NCBI GenBank assembly: GCA_045544035.1
Contig: JAZPYE010000016.1
Coordinates: forward strand, 1 to 64,000
Reading direction: 5' to 3'
DNA length: 64,000 bases
Source: SIG587 sp045544035
GTDB taxonomy: Bacteria; Bacillota; Clostridia; Oscillospirales; Acutalibacteraceae
Position 1 is the first letter of the stretch. Each line of letters begins with the position of its first letter. This document shows positions 31,942 through 40,366 of the stretch, piece by piece. The notes beneath the pieces are model-generated. The model did not search any database, was not told the origin of the DNA, and was given only the letters and a program-made list of their open reading frames with translations. The position numbers and the translations under genes were made by a program.

Positions 31942-32694
31942 TTATTCAGCGGTTTCTGCTGCTACTTCTTCTGCTACCTCTTCGGTCTCAGCAGCAACGG
32001 GCTCGGTCTGTTCGCCCTGTCTGCCTTCGATAACAGCTGCTGCGATGGTTTCAGCAATAAGCTTAACTGCGCGGATAGCGTCATCGTTACCGGGGATAAC
32101 AGCGTCGATTTCATCGGGGTCACAGTTGGTGTCAACAATAGCAATAATCGGAATACCGAGTTTCTTTGCTTCGGCAACTGCGATTCTTTCCTTGCGGGGG
32201 TCAACGATGAAGAGAGCGCCGGGGATTTTCTTCATATCCTTAATACCGCCGAGGAACTTTTCAAGCTTTTCAATTTCAAGGTTAAGCTTGATAACTTCCT
32301 TTTTGGGGAGGAGGTCAAATGTGCCGTCCTCTTCCATAGTGCGAAGCTGCTCAAGGCGAGCAATTCTTCTTCTAATGGTTGTAAAGTTTGTGAGCATACC
32401 GCCAAGCCAACGAGCATTTACGTAGGGCATTGAGCAGTGAATAGCCTCTTCCTTAACGGAATCCTGGGCCTGCTTCTTGGTACCTACAAAAAGGATATCC
32501 TTGCCTTCAGCTGCGATGTCGCGAGCGAAAAGATAAGCTTCGTTAAGCTTCTTAACGGTCTTCTGAAGGTCGATAATGTAAATACCGTTACGCTCAGTGA
32601 AAATGTACTGAGCCATTTTGGGGTTCCAGCGTCTTGTCTGGTGTCCGAAATGAACGCCAGCTTCAAGAAGCTGTTTCATTGATACTACTGCCAT
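31942..32694 (-). CDS. rpsB: 30S ribosomal protein S2
   Basis: 250 residues from ATG 32694, chosen because TTAGGAGG lies 6-7 bases upstream; a longer frame would read through the structured leader. Family features: SMKQLLEAGVHFGHQTRRWNPKM, YIFTERNGIYIIDLQKT, FVGTKKQAQ, RWLGGMLTNF, DPRKERIAVAEA and IVDTNCDPD. The C-terminus is a Glu/Ala-rich tail. S2 joins last to the 30S platform. A pseudoknot-like leader upstream suggests feedback control of rpsB-tsf. Confidence 0.97.
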   Translation of the reverse strand: MAVVSMKQLLEAGVHFGHQTRRWNPKMAQYIFTERNGIYIIDLQKTVKKLNEAYLFARDIAAEGKDILFVGTKKQAQDSVKEEAIHCSMPYVNARWLGGMLTNFTTIRRRIARLEQLRTMEEDGTFDLLPKKEVIKLNLEIEKLEKFLGGIKDMKKIPGALFIVDPRKERIAVAEAKKLGIPIIAIVDTNCDPDEIDAVIPGNDDAIRAVKLIAETIAAAVIEGRQGEQTEPVAAETEEVAEEVAAETAE

Positions 32695-32724
32695 GTTTTT
32701 TCCTCCTAAGGTTTTTCCTCCATC

Positions 32725-32800
32725 TCGCCCTCGGCAGCCGGAAAACACGCTGGGCGCACCTGTCCGTTTGGGGCGAAATGTGTGTAATATTTTTGCTGCC
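32725..32800 (-). promoter_or_regulatory. rpsB leader with H-type pseudoknot potential
   Basis: On the minus strand GGCAGC (32800-32795) can pair with GCTGCC (32738-32733), while TCGCCC (32776-32771) can pair with GGGCGA (32730-32725). The two stems cross, giving a pseudoknot, or act as alternatives. The second ends about 20 bases before the rpsB ribosome site. Autoregulatory pseudoknots in S2 leaders are known in other bacteria; this one is inferred from pairing only. Confidence 0.5.
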
Positions 32801-32817
32801 TATACGGTAGCCGATAA

Positions 32818-32846
32818 ATTATAACACAAACAAAGATGTTTTGCAA
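32818..32846 (-). promoter_or_regulatory. Promoter of rpsB-tsf
   Basis: Minus strand TTGCAA (32841-32846), 17 bases, TATAAT (32818-32823), with TGT just before the -10 (extended -10). Confidence 0.8.
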
Positions 32847-32853
32847 GTGTTTT

Positions 32854-33492
32854 TTAAAGAGTTTTTAAAAAATTTATAATAAGCTCGCTTATAAGCTCAT
32901 AACCTGCATCATTTGGGTGCAATCCATCAACTGTGTATGCTTGGCTGTTAGCCGGAATATTAGGCTGGATACCCGAATTTTCATACATATCAAGCACGGG
33001 CAGTGAATAATACTGAGCCACTTCCCTAATAATTTCAACATAGGTTTTAAGCGGCTCGTTTTGTGATGATGGTTTGTCCTCATTGGAGCAGTGGAGCGGT
33101 GTCATAATCACCTTTTGTGAAAAGGGGTAGGTTTCGCACAAATATGTGTAAAGTGTGTGGAGTGCGCCGTAGAAGGTGTCATTGGTTCGGTCACAAAAGC
33201 TTCCTATCTCGGCATCTCCATGGCCATAGTCATTGGTGCCGCCAAAGACCACAATAACATCGGCATCCTTTTCCATATCCCTTGCGCGAATGCAAAAATC
33301 CCTATCGCAAATTGGGTCAAGTGAAGGTTTTTTCTGCTTTGCAATTCTTGTGCCGCTAACACCGTGGTTATAAACAATAGCTCCTGTTTTTTGTGCCACT
33401 AAATCGGTGTAGCGTTTGTCGGTTGCCGAGGCGCCAACACCCTCGGTTATGCTGTCACCTAAAAATACAATTTTTTTGCCCCTTAAATCCAT
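32854..33492 (-). CDS. SGNH/GDSL-family esterase-hydrolase
   Basis: 212 residues from ATG 33492 (AAGGGTG upstream). Block I FLGDSITEGVG holds the nucleophile Ser, block II VSGTRIAK the Gly, block III VVFGGTNDYG the Asn, and DGLHPNDAGY the catalytic Asp/His. No signal peptide, so cytoplasmic. SGNH enzymes deacylate lipids or acetylated sugars; the substrate is not predictable. Its stop lies just inside the rpsB promoter region, so these are tightly packed. Confidence 0.88.
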   Translation of the reverse strand: MDLRGKKIVFLGDSITEGVGASATDKRYTDLVAQKTGAIVYNHGVSGTRIAKQKKPSLDPICDRDFCIRARDMEKDADVIVVFGGTNDYGHGDAEIGSFCDRTNDTFYGALHTLYTYLCETYPFSQKVIMTPLHCSNEDKPSSQNEPLKTYVEIIREVAQYYSLPVLDMYENSGIQPNIPANSQAYTVDGLHPNDAGYELISELIINFLKTL

Positions 33493-33593
33493 ATTAAACA
33501 CCCTTAATATTTATTTATACATATTATAATCCCACAATTTTTTTATTTCAATAGCCTTATTGTATTTTTAGATTTTTTTGTTAGAATTATGTT

Positions 33594-33621
33594 AACCCCC
33601 CACTCATTAGAGCGGGGGGTT
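33594..33621. terminator. Hairpin after the PdaB-like gene
   Basis: AACCCCCC pairs with GGGGGGTT over a 12-base loop; TTGTTTTGC follows on the plus strand. It lies 30 bases past the last gene of the long minus-strand array. Confidence 0.6.
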
Positions 33622-33650
33622 GTTTTGCTTTATAACACAGAGTGGCGGTT

Positions 33651-34421
33651 TTATTGTGTTGTATTGTCGTTTTTAATTTTACACTGCGTTCCATCGTGTT
33701 TTATTTCGTAATTATCCTTTAAGATTAAATCATCAATGAAAACAAACTGATAGCCCTGTTCTTTGAGAGTTTTAAGTATTTGCGGCAGGGCATCGGGGGT
33801 GAACTCGGCATCGTTATGGAAAAGAACGATAGAGCCATTTTTAACCTTACCCACTACCCTTTTGCAAATACTCTCTGCTGTGGCGCTGTCTTTCCAGTCA
33901 AGTGAGTCAACGTCCCACTGAATTGTGTACATACCTGCCTTTTCCACAGTTTCGATAACCGAATTATTATAGTCACCATAAGGCACGCGGATTAGGTTTG
34001 GTGTTTTGCCCGTTATTTTGGCGATTTTTTCATTGCAGGCGGTAATTTCCGCCATCATTTGCTCTTTACTCAGCTGCGGCATATGCGGGTGTGTGTTTGA
34101 ATGATTATGAATTTGGTGCCCTGCATCGCTTAGCTGTTTTACCGATTCGGGATACTTATCAACCCAGGCGCCCACCACAAAAAATGTGGCAACGGCATCA
34201 TACTCGGCTAAAATTTTAATGAGTTCCTCGGTGTCATCATTACCCCAGGCGGCATCAAAGGAGAGCGCCACCTTTTTTTCATCGGTTTGGGTACAGTAAA
34301 TGGGCAGTTTTTTATCACTTTTTGCCGAGGCGCCGATGCCGCCGAAAAGCACCACTGCAAAAGCTAACACCACGCTGCAAAAAATGGTTAACTGCTTTTT
34401 GGTTATTACTAAACATTTCAT
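33651..34421 (-). CDS. Polysaccharide deacetylase, PdaB-like
   Basis: 256 residues with an N-terminal signal/anchor helix (about 9-33). NodB domain motifs: FDAAWGNDD (catalytic Asp and metal Asp), HNHSNTHPHM (metal His pair), RVPYGDYNN and WDVDSLDW; final HNDAE carries the last catalytic His. This AAWG variant is typical of PdaB, a spore-former deacetylase needed for late spore stability. It follows comEC by 41 bases and is the last gene of the array. Confidence 0.87.
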   Translation of the reverse strand: MKCLVITKKQLTIFCSVVLAFAVVLFGGIGASAKSDKKLPIYCTQTDEKKVALSFDAAWGNDDTEELIKILAEYDAVATFFVVGAWVDKYPESVKQLSDAGHQIHNHSNTHPHMPQLSKEQMMAEITACNEKIAKITGKTPNLIRVPYGDYNNSVIETVEKAGMYTIQWDVDSLDWKDSATAESICKRVVGKVKNGSIVLFHNDAEFTPDALPQILKTLKEQGYQFVFIDDLILKDNYEIKHDGTQCKIKNDNTTQ

Positions 34422-34462
34422 ACTTATTCCCCCTGTAAAACAAGTTTATGAGGGGGAGCCTG

Positions 34463-35929
34463 TCAGTTATGCAAAGAAAAAGCGTGTGTTAAACGCTTTT
34501 TTGGTTTTATGAAAACAAAATAAATTAGCGCCGCAACGGCATAAAGCATAACGGTGACAGCCGACATTTTCTTGCCATCAACCGTAATACCCGCAAGGGG
34601 CAGGTTGGCGCAAAAATCAATAGCCCAAAGGCTGTAATTTGACAGCAAGCCCGATATAAGGAACAGGGGTTTTGACAAAAACACAAAGGGTGACACCACC
34701 GCGCAAAGGGCTAAAACAAGCACCGCCGACACCGAATAGTTAATAAGTAAATTGGCAAGGAGAGAAACAAGGCTCACTCGATGGAAGGTATACATTAAAA
34801 TTGGCAGGGTTGTTATGTTGGCGCTAAGTGACACTATAATAACATTTATAACATCGTAAATTGCTTTTTTGTGGCGCAGTTTATCGGCTTTTGTAAGGTC
34901 GTTTATTATAGGCGTTAAAACTAGAATTCCGAAGGTGGCAGAAAGGGTTAAGAGAAGTGACACGCTATATGCGCCATAAGGACAAATAAAAAGAATTATA
35001 ACGGTTGCCGCAGCAAGCGCACAAAGGGAATCCCCTTCCCTATCAAGGAAAATTGCAAGGGTAAGAACAAAATAAGCGATACCCGACCTTACAACAGGCA
35101 TTGAAAATCCGCAAAACAGCATTATAAAAAGGATAACAAAAAGACTGACAATGCCTTTTGCCTTACGTTTTGGAAACAGCCGCCTTACAAAGAACATTAC
35201 GGCGGCTAAAACGGTAGTGAAATGGGTGCCCGACACCACAACCATATGAAGAATTCCGCTTATTTGCATATTAAGATAGGTTTCATCATCAATGCCTGCG
35301 GTATCCCCCACAATAACCGCCAAAACAAACTGTGCCGCCCTGCCCGAAAGATTAGAGTTCACGGCATTTCTCACCATAGTTTGCAATTTACCCATTGCAA
35401 ACTGAATTAAATCGGCCTTGGGAGTTTTTTGGAGAATTTTCACGTTTTTGCCTAAAACAAAAACATTTTGGGAGAAATAGTGATTATTATCCTCCATTAA
35501 AGAAAGATTTGCCGTGGCCTTAAGTTTATCCCCACGGCTCACCTTTTGTTCATCGCTTAAATAAAGGCGGATTTTCGTGCTAACAAGCCCTTTGCCGTTA
35601 AACTTTTTAAGCCTGCCCACGGCGACAAAGCCATACTCGCTCTCCTTTACCTCAGTGACAACCACGGTTATATCACAGGTTTCTTTTGAATTCGTTTTAA
35701 GAAATTCTACATTGCTTCGGGCGAAGCCGCCGATAAAAATAAAGACAAGAAAAGCAAAGGCTACAAGAATTATTTGTAGCCTTTGCTTTTTAAAAATAAA
35801 TGAAAGAGCAAGCGTTAAAAGAAATAGTGCAACGGCTGAGGCTAGAAAAAAGCCAAAGTTTAATTTAAGGAAAAACGACAGCAGCATTATTCCTGCGCCT
35901 GCGAATAAAATAGGTCTTTTAATTGCCAT
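34463..35929 (-). CDS. comEC: ComEC/Rec2 channel protein without the metallo-beta-lactamase domain
   Basis: 488 residues: about three N-terminal membrane helices, a DUF4131/OB-like outer domain (about 85-170, CDITVVVTEVKESEYGFVAVG) and the Competence domain (about 215-470) with AVIVGDTAGIDDETYLNMQISGILHMVVVSGTHFT-type signature split across its first helices. Full-length ComEC is near 700-800 residues with a C-terminal MBL nuclease; here the frame ends after the last membrane helix. A free-standing MBL of the right subtype is at 3573-4493. It takes single-stranded DNA across the membrane in competent cells. Start codon overlaps the stop of the upstream gene by one base. Confidence 0.87.
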   Translation of the reverse strand: MAIKRPILFAGAGIMLLSFFLKLNFGFFLASAVALFLLTLALSFIFKKQRLQIILVAFAFLVFIFIGGFARSNVEFLKTNSKETCDITVVVTEVKESEYGFVAVGRLKKFNGKGLVSTKIRLYLSDEQKVSRGDKLKATANLSLMEDNNHYFSQNVFVLGKNVKILQKTPKADLIQFAMGKLQTMVRNAVNSNLSGRAAQFVLAVIVGDTAGIDDETYLNMQISGILHMVVVSGTHFTTVLAAVMFFVRRLFPKRKAKGIVSLFVILFIMLFCGFSMPVVRSGIAYFVLTLAIFLDREGDSLCALAAATVIILFICPYGAYSVSLLLTLSATFGILVLTPIINDLTKADKLRHKKAIYDVINVIIVSLSANITTLPILMYTFHRVSLVSLLANLLINYSVSAVLVLALCAVVSPFVFLSKPLFLISGLLSNYSLWAIDFCANLPLAGITVDGKKMSAVTVMLYAVAALIYFVFIKPKKRLTHAFSLHN

Positions 35930-36471
35930 TAGTCTTTAAAAAATAAGGGTAATTTATGAAGGAACACAATGTCATCTCGGTCTGCTGCATCGCCCTCGGC
36001 TAAAACTGCGCAGGCGGCAGCCTCGGTGGCACCTGTTTTGCTAACAAGCTCCCTAACAGCGCTTAAGGATTCGCCGGTGCTGATAACATCATCAACAATT
36101 AAAACCCTTTTACCGCTAATTTTTTCCACATCCTCCATACCAAGGAAAAGCTTTTGCTCCTTTGCGGTGGTGATGGAACGAACGGTAACGCTCACGGGGT
36201 CACGCATATAAACCTTAACGCCTTTGCGGATAACTATGTACGGCTTGCCCGACTGCCTTGCCATTTCGTAGGCAAGCGGGATGCTTTTAGCCTCGGGAGT
36301 GATAATGTAATCAAATTCGGGAACCTTTTTAAGAAGCTCGGTAGCCGCTGCAACGGTTACCTCAACATCGCCGAAAAGGATAAATGCGGCAATATCAAGT
36401 TTATCGCTGACAGGGAATTTTTCAAGGCTTCGCTCAAGCCCCGCAATGTTCATTTTGTGAAATTCACTCAT
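35929..36471 (-). CDS. Purine-type phosphoribosyltransferase (Apt/XpnPRT-like)
   Basis: 180 residues from ATG 36471 (AGAGGTG 8 bases upstream; the longer frame crosses a hairpin). The PRPP loop RVLIVDDVISTGESL is intact with both Asp, and FDYIITPEAKSIPLAYEMAR is the pyrophosphate-loop strand. The pattern fits the adenine/xanthine branch of type I PRTases, salvaging a purine base to its nucleotide. Preceded by a strong intercistronic hairpin and coupled to comEC by a one-base overlap. Confidence 0.82.
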   Translation of the reverse strand: MSEFHKMNIAGLERSLEKFPVSDKLDIAAFILFGDVEVTVAAATELLKKVPEFDYIITPEAKSIPLAYEMARQSGKPYIVIRKGVKVYMRDPVSVTVRSITTAKEQKLFLGMEDVEKISGKRVLIVDDVISTGESLSAVRELVSKTGATEAAACAVLAEGDAADRDDIVFLHKLPLFFKD

Positions 36472-36503
36472 TTTAAACACCTCTTTGAAAATATCGGTAA
36501 AGT

Positions 36504-36587
36504 GCAGATTTGTTTTCTGCCGCGACAGCCGCCGAAGATGGGTGCGCACCCTTCGAGGCGGATAACAAAGGCAGAAAGCAAATATGC
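36504..36587 (-). other. 84-base intercistronic hairpin between HIT and PRTase genes
   Basis: ATTTG-T-TTTCTGCC (36508-36521) pairs over 14 positions with GGCAGAAA-G-CAAAT (36570-36583), extended by GCA/TGC. Inside sits a second GC-rich stem CCGCC/GGCGG around GGGTGCGCACCC. There is no T tract. It begins 2 bases after the HIT stop codon. A REP-like palindrome or mRNA processing/stability signal are both possible. Confidence 0.75.
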
Positions 36588-36589
36588 CT

Positions 36590-36931
36590 TTAGCCTGGTG
36601 GCCAAGCGAGATTACGGCGAGCTAATAGATGAAAATGAATGTGGCCAACGGTTTGACCGCCATCCTCACCGCAGTTATTAACCACTCTAAAGCCCTTTTG
36701 TAAATTTTCCTGCTTTGCAATTTCGGCAATAGCCTCGAAAACCTTTGCAACTAAAAGACTGTTTTCACCGCTTATTTCGGCGGCGCTTTTAATATGCTCT
36801 TTGGGAATTACGATAGCGTGGAATGGAGCCTGTGGGTCAATGTCTAAAAAAGCATAGACCCACTCGTTTTCATAAACCTTTGTGGAGGGGATTTCCCCTT
36901 TAACAATTTTGCAAAAAAGACAATCGTTCAT
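36590..36931 (-). CDS. HIT-family nucleotide hydrolase
   Basis: 113 residues, the standard length of HINT-type proteins. MNDCLFCKIVKGEIPSTKVYE opens with the zinc-type CxxC, AFLDIDPQAPFHAIVIPKEHI follows, and the catalytic triad is GHIHFHLLA (HxHxH). HINT enzymes split AMP-amine conjugates, including aminoacyl-adenylates. It starts 3 bases after alaS ends, which fits a clean-up role beside an aminoacyl-tRNA synthetase. Confidence 0.93.
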   Translation of the reverse strand: MNDCLFCKIVKGEIPSTKVYENEWVYAFLDIDPQAPFHAIVIPKEHIKSAAEISGENSLLVAKVFEAIAEIAKQENLQKGFRVVNNCGEDGGQTVGHIHFHLLARRNLAWPPG

Positions 36932-36934
36932 TTT

Positions 36935-39562
36935 TTATGCTCCTAAAATTTTTGCTAAAATATCCTTTGCCGAACTGATAGCAGCCTCGGCTTTAGCAAT
37001 ATTTTTACCGCCTGCCATAGCGCAGTCGGGCTTGCCGCCGCCGTTGCCATCGGCAAGCTTTGCAATTTCTCTTACAATATCGCCCGCCTTTGCGCCTGCC
37101 TTCACAGCATCGGCGCCGCAGGTAACACAGAATGTAAGCTTTTCGCCGTTAACGCCGCCAAGAGCGCAAACAAAATCGCTGTGGTCGCCCTTAACCTTTT
37201 CGGCCATATTGCGAAGCTCATCGGGGGTAATATCCTTAAAGAGTGCCGAAACAAGCTTTAAGCTGCCAACTGAAATGGCGTTTTTAACTATTTCATCAAC
37301 CTTGCCGCCTGCAAGCTTTGCTTCAAGCTTGGCAATTTCCTTGTTAGCCTCTTTAAGTTCAGCGCCCAGCTGCCTTGCGCGGGCAGCAATGTCGGCAACA
37401 TTTGATGCCTTAAGTGCCGCAGCAGTGTCAAGCATAAGGGTCTTATCCTTATTCAAAAGGTCAAGAACATTAAGACCTGTAAGACCTTCAATTCTTCTAA
37501 CACCCGCCGCAACAGATGCCTCAGAAACGATGCGGAAAAGGCCTAACCTTGCGGTGTTATCAATGTGGGTACCACCGCAGAACTCAACCGATTTATCGGC
37601 GATTTCAACAACCCTTACAAACTCGCCGTACTTTTCACCGAAAAGTGCCATTGCGCCAAGCTTTTTAGCTTCACCAATGGGCATTTCCTCGTTCACAACG
37701 GTAATGCCTGCAAGGATATTTTTATTAACTTCAAGTTCCACTGCACCGATTTCCTCGGCGGTTAAAGCGGAGAAATGAGTAAAGTCAAAACGAACAACGT
37801 TTTCACTGACAAAGGAGCCTGCCTGCTCAACATGGGTGCCCAGCACCTTTCTAAGTGCCGCCTGCAAAAGGTGAGCTGCGGTGTGGTTGCGGCGAATGGC
37901 AAGGCGGCGCTCATTATCAATTTTAGCAGTAACGCTGTCCCCTACCGAAACGACACCGCTTTTAACGGTTCCGAAATGGGTGAACACGCCGCCTGCTGTT
38001 TTCTTTGTATCGGTAACACTGAATGTGAATCCATTTGAAACAATTTCACCTGTATCGCCAACCTGACCGCCGCTTTCCCCATAGAAAACAGTTTTGTCAA
38101 GAACAATAACAGCCTTGGTGTTTTCCCCGGTGAGGGCAACGTGCTCATTATCACAAACAATGTCTAAAACCTTTGCGTAGCACTCTTTTTCGGTGTAACC
38201 CAAAAACTCGGTAGCAGGAATAGAATCGAAGCTAATGCCATCGCTCTTCCAGCTTTCAGCATCGGCAGATTTACGGGCGTTTCTTGCCTTGTTTCTCTGC
38301 TCCTCCATAAGCTCCTTAAAGCGGGCCTCATCAACATCCATTCCCTTTTCGGCCAAGATATCCTTAGTAAGGTCAAAGGGGAAGCCGTAGGTGTCATAAA
38401 GCTTAAAGGCATCATCCCCCGAAAGGGTGCCGCCCTCTTTTGTAAGAGAACTTAACATATTAAGGCCCTGATCTACGGTCTTATTGAAAGAAGCCTCTTC
38501 GTTTGTGATAACACGAGTAATAAGTTCTTTCTTCTCAATAAGCTCAGGGTAACCTGATTTATTTTCATTTATAACGGCATCGCATAGTTCCATAAAGAAT
38601 GGGCGAGAAATGCCGATTAACTTTCCGTGGCGCACTGCGCGGCGGATGATGCGGCGAAGAACATAGCCCCTTCCCTCGTTTGATGGAATAATACCATCGC
38701 TAATCATAAAGGTGGATGCCCTTGCGTGGTCGGTAATAGCACGGATGGAGATGTCAACATTTTTATCCTTACCGTATTCCTTGCCCGAAATAGCGCAAAC
38801 CTTGTTTAAAATATTGCGGATTGTGTCAACCTCGAACATATTGTCTACATCCTGCATAACGCAGGCAAGACGCTCAAGGCCCATACCGGTATCAATGTTT
38901 TTGTTTTCAAGCTCGGTGTATGTACCGTCCCCCATATTGTTAAACTGGGAGAAAACATTGTTCCAAATTTCCATATAACGGTCGCAGTCACAACCCGGTT
39001 TGCAGTTTTCACTACCGCAACCGTATTTTTCACCGCGGTCAAAATAAATTTCGGAACAGGGGCCGCAAGGGCCTGTGCCATGCTCCCAGAAGTTATCAGC
39101 CTTGCCAAGGCGAACAATGTGTTCCTCAGGCACACCGATAATATCTTTCCAAATGCCGTATGCCTCATCATCTTTCTCATAAATTGAGGGCCAAAGCCTA
39201 TCAGAGGGGATTTCCAAGGTAACGGTCAAAAATTCCCAAGCCCATTTAATCGCTTCAACCTTGAAATAATCGCCAAAGGAGAAGTTACCCAGCATCTCAA
39301 AGAAGGTACCGTGGCGAGCGGTATGTCCAACTCGCTCAAGGTCGGGTGTTCTGATACACTTTTGGCAGGTGGTAACCCTTTTTGAGGGAGGAGTAACCTC
39401 GCCTGTGAAATACTTTTTCATAGGCGCCATACCTGAATTTATGAGCAAAAGAGAATTATCGTTATTGGGAACCAGTGAAAAGCTTGAAAGGCGCAAATGT
39501 CCCTTGCTCTCAAAAAAGGTAAGATATTTTTCTCTTAATGTGTTAAGTGACATCCATTCCAT
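36935..39562 (-). CDS. alaS: Alanyl-tRNA synthetase
   Basis: 875 residues, full length. The catalytic core (1-240, MAPMKKYFTG, RHGTFFEMLGNFSFGDYFK), tRNA-binding middle part, editing domain (about 550-690) with the zinc motif HTAAHLL and CGGTHIDN, and the C-terminal DHHA1-like C-Ala domain are all present. Charges tRNA-Ala and hydrolyses mis-made Ser/Gly-tRNA. Start ATG 39562 with AGGAAG about 9 bases upstream; an ATG three codons later is the alternative. No T-box is visible in front of it; the short gap argues for co-transcription with lemA and the TPM gene. Confidence 0.97.
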   Translation of the reverse strand: MEWMSLNTLREKYLTFFESKGHLRLSSFSLVPNNDNSLLLINSGMAPMKKYFTGEVTPPSKRVTTCQKCIRTPDLERVGHTARHGTFFEMLGNFSFGDYFKVEAIKWAWEFLTVTLEIPSDRLWPSIYEKDDEAYGIWKDIIGVPEEHIVRLGKADNFWEHGTGPCGPCSEIYFDRGEKYGCGSENCKPGCDCDRYMEIWNNVFSQFNNMGDGTYTELENKNIDTGMGLERLACVMQDVDNMFEVDTIRNILNKVCAISGKEYGKDKNVDISIRAITDHARASTFMISDGIIPSNEGRGYVLRRIIRRAVRHGKLIGISRPFFMELCDAVINENKSGYPELIEKKELITRVITNEEASFNKTVDQGLNMLSSLTKEGGTLSGDDAFKLYDTYGFPFDLTKDILAEKGMDVDEARFKELMEEQRNKARNARKSADAESWKSDGISFDSIPATEFLGYTEKECYAKVLDIVCDNEHVALTGENTKAVIVLDKTVFYGESGGQVGDTGEIVSNGFTFSVTDTKKTAGGVFTHFGTVKSGVVSVGDSVTAKIDNERRLAIRRNHTAAHLLQAALRKVLGTHVEQAGSFVSENVVRFDFTHFSALTAEEIGAVELEVNKNILAGITVVNEEMPIGEAKKLGAMALFGEKYGEFVRVVEIADKSVEFCGGTHIDNTARLGLFRIVSEASVAAGVRRIEGLTGLNVLDLLNKDKTLMLDTAAALKASNVADIAARARQLGAELKEANKEIAKLEAKLAGGKVDEIVKNAISVGSLKLVSALFKDITPDELRNMAEKVKGDHSDFVCALGGVNGEKLTFCVTCGADAVKAGAKAGDIVREIAKLADGNGGGKPDCAMAGGKNIAKAEAAISSAKDILAKILGA

Positions 39563-39589
39563 TTTTCTTTACTTCCTAACTAAAATTTT

Positions 39590-40366
39590 CTAAAATCCGC
39601 GGGAGGAGCCGCCGCCGCCAAAGCTGCCGCCGCCCCCTGAAAAACCGCCACCACCGGAAAAGCCTCCGCCCGAGCCAAAGCCGCCGCCTGAATAGCGGGA
39701 GTGCCTAGAGGTAAGGGCAAAGAAATATAAAAGACCGGGGTTTTTAATCAGCACAAAAATTACTACCGCCAAACTTAAGATAAAGTAGACTAAATCTAAA
39801 AGGGTCATTTCCTCTTCATCTTCATCGGGCAAGAGGTAATCATCATCGACCTTTTCTTCTATGCCGAATTCGTTATATACCTCGCTGATAATAGCCTTGT
39901 GAACGCTTTTAAGCCCTGCGGAAAAATCGTTATTTTTAAGGTACGGCACGGCATAGTTATCAAGCATTCTGCCTGCCTTGGCATCGTTAATGGCGCCCTC
40001 TAAACCGTAGCCTACCTGAATGGTAACTTTTCTGTCGGAAACCGAAAGGAGCAAAACAACACCTGTATCGGTTTCCTTTTCTCCAACGCCCCATTTTTCC
40101 CCAAGATTAAGGGCATAGGAATCAACATCCTCACCCTCCAAGGAATTAACCGTTACAACAACCACCTGTGCTTTGGTGGCACTATATAGGGCAACTGCTG
40201 ATTGCATTATTTCGGATTCATCGGAAGCCGAAATAACATCGGCAAAGTCGTTAACAAAAAATTCGTTTGTGGGGTTTGGAATTTGCGCCGCGCCCGTTAA
40301 AATGCAAGTAAGCATTAAAACGGCGCAAATAAGCGCTAAAAGGCGAATGCCTTTTCTCTTAATCAA
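39590..40366 (-). CDS. TPM-domain membrane protein (YgcG family)
   Basis: 258 residues from a TTG start at 40366 (GAGGTAA 5 bases upstream, overlapping the end of lemA by 8 bases). Signal peptide (about 1-27), extracytoplasmic TPM_phosphatase domain (about 35-160; FVNDFADVISASDE, VVVVTVNSLEGEDVDSYALNLGEKWGVG, DTGVVLLLSVSDRKVTIQVGYGLEG), one membrane helix (about 190-210) and a Gly/Ser-rich tail (GGGFSGGGG repeats). LemA-TPM pairs are widespread; function poorly known. Confidence 0.9.
   Translation of the reverse strand: MIKRKGIRLLALICAVLMLTCILTGAAQIPNPTNEFFVNDFADVISASDESEIMQSAVALYSATKAQVVVVTVNSLEGEDVDSYALNLGEKWGVGEKETDTGVVLLLSVSDRKVTIQVGYGLEGAINDAKAGRMLDNYAVPYLKNNDFSAGLKSVHKAIISEVYNEFGIEEKVDDDYLLPDEDEEEMTLLDLVYFILSLAVVIFVLIKNPGLLYFFALTSRHSRYSGGGFGSGGGFSGGGGFSGGGGSFGGGGSSRGF

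Noticed and set aside
39590..39720. Gly/Ser-rich repeats coded near the end of the TPM gene as a DNA repeat or CRISPR
   Set aside because: The short GGN-rich repeats are in frame and encode the usual glycine-rich tail of YgcG-type proteins; no spacers exist.
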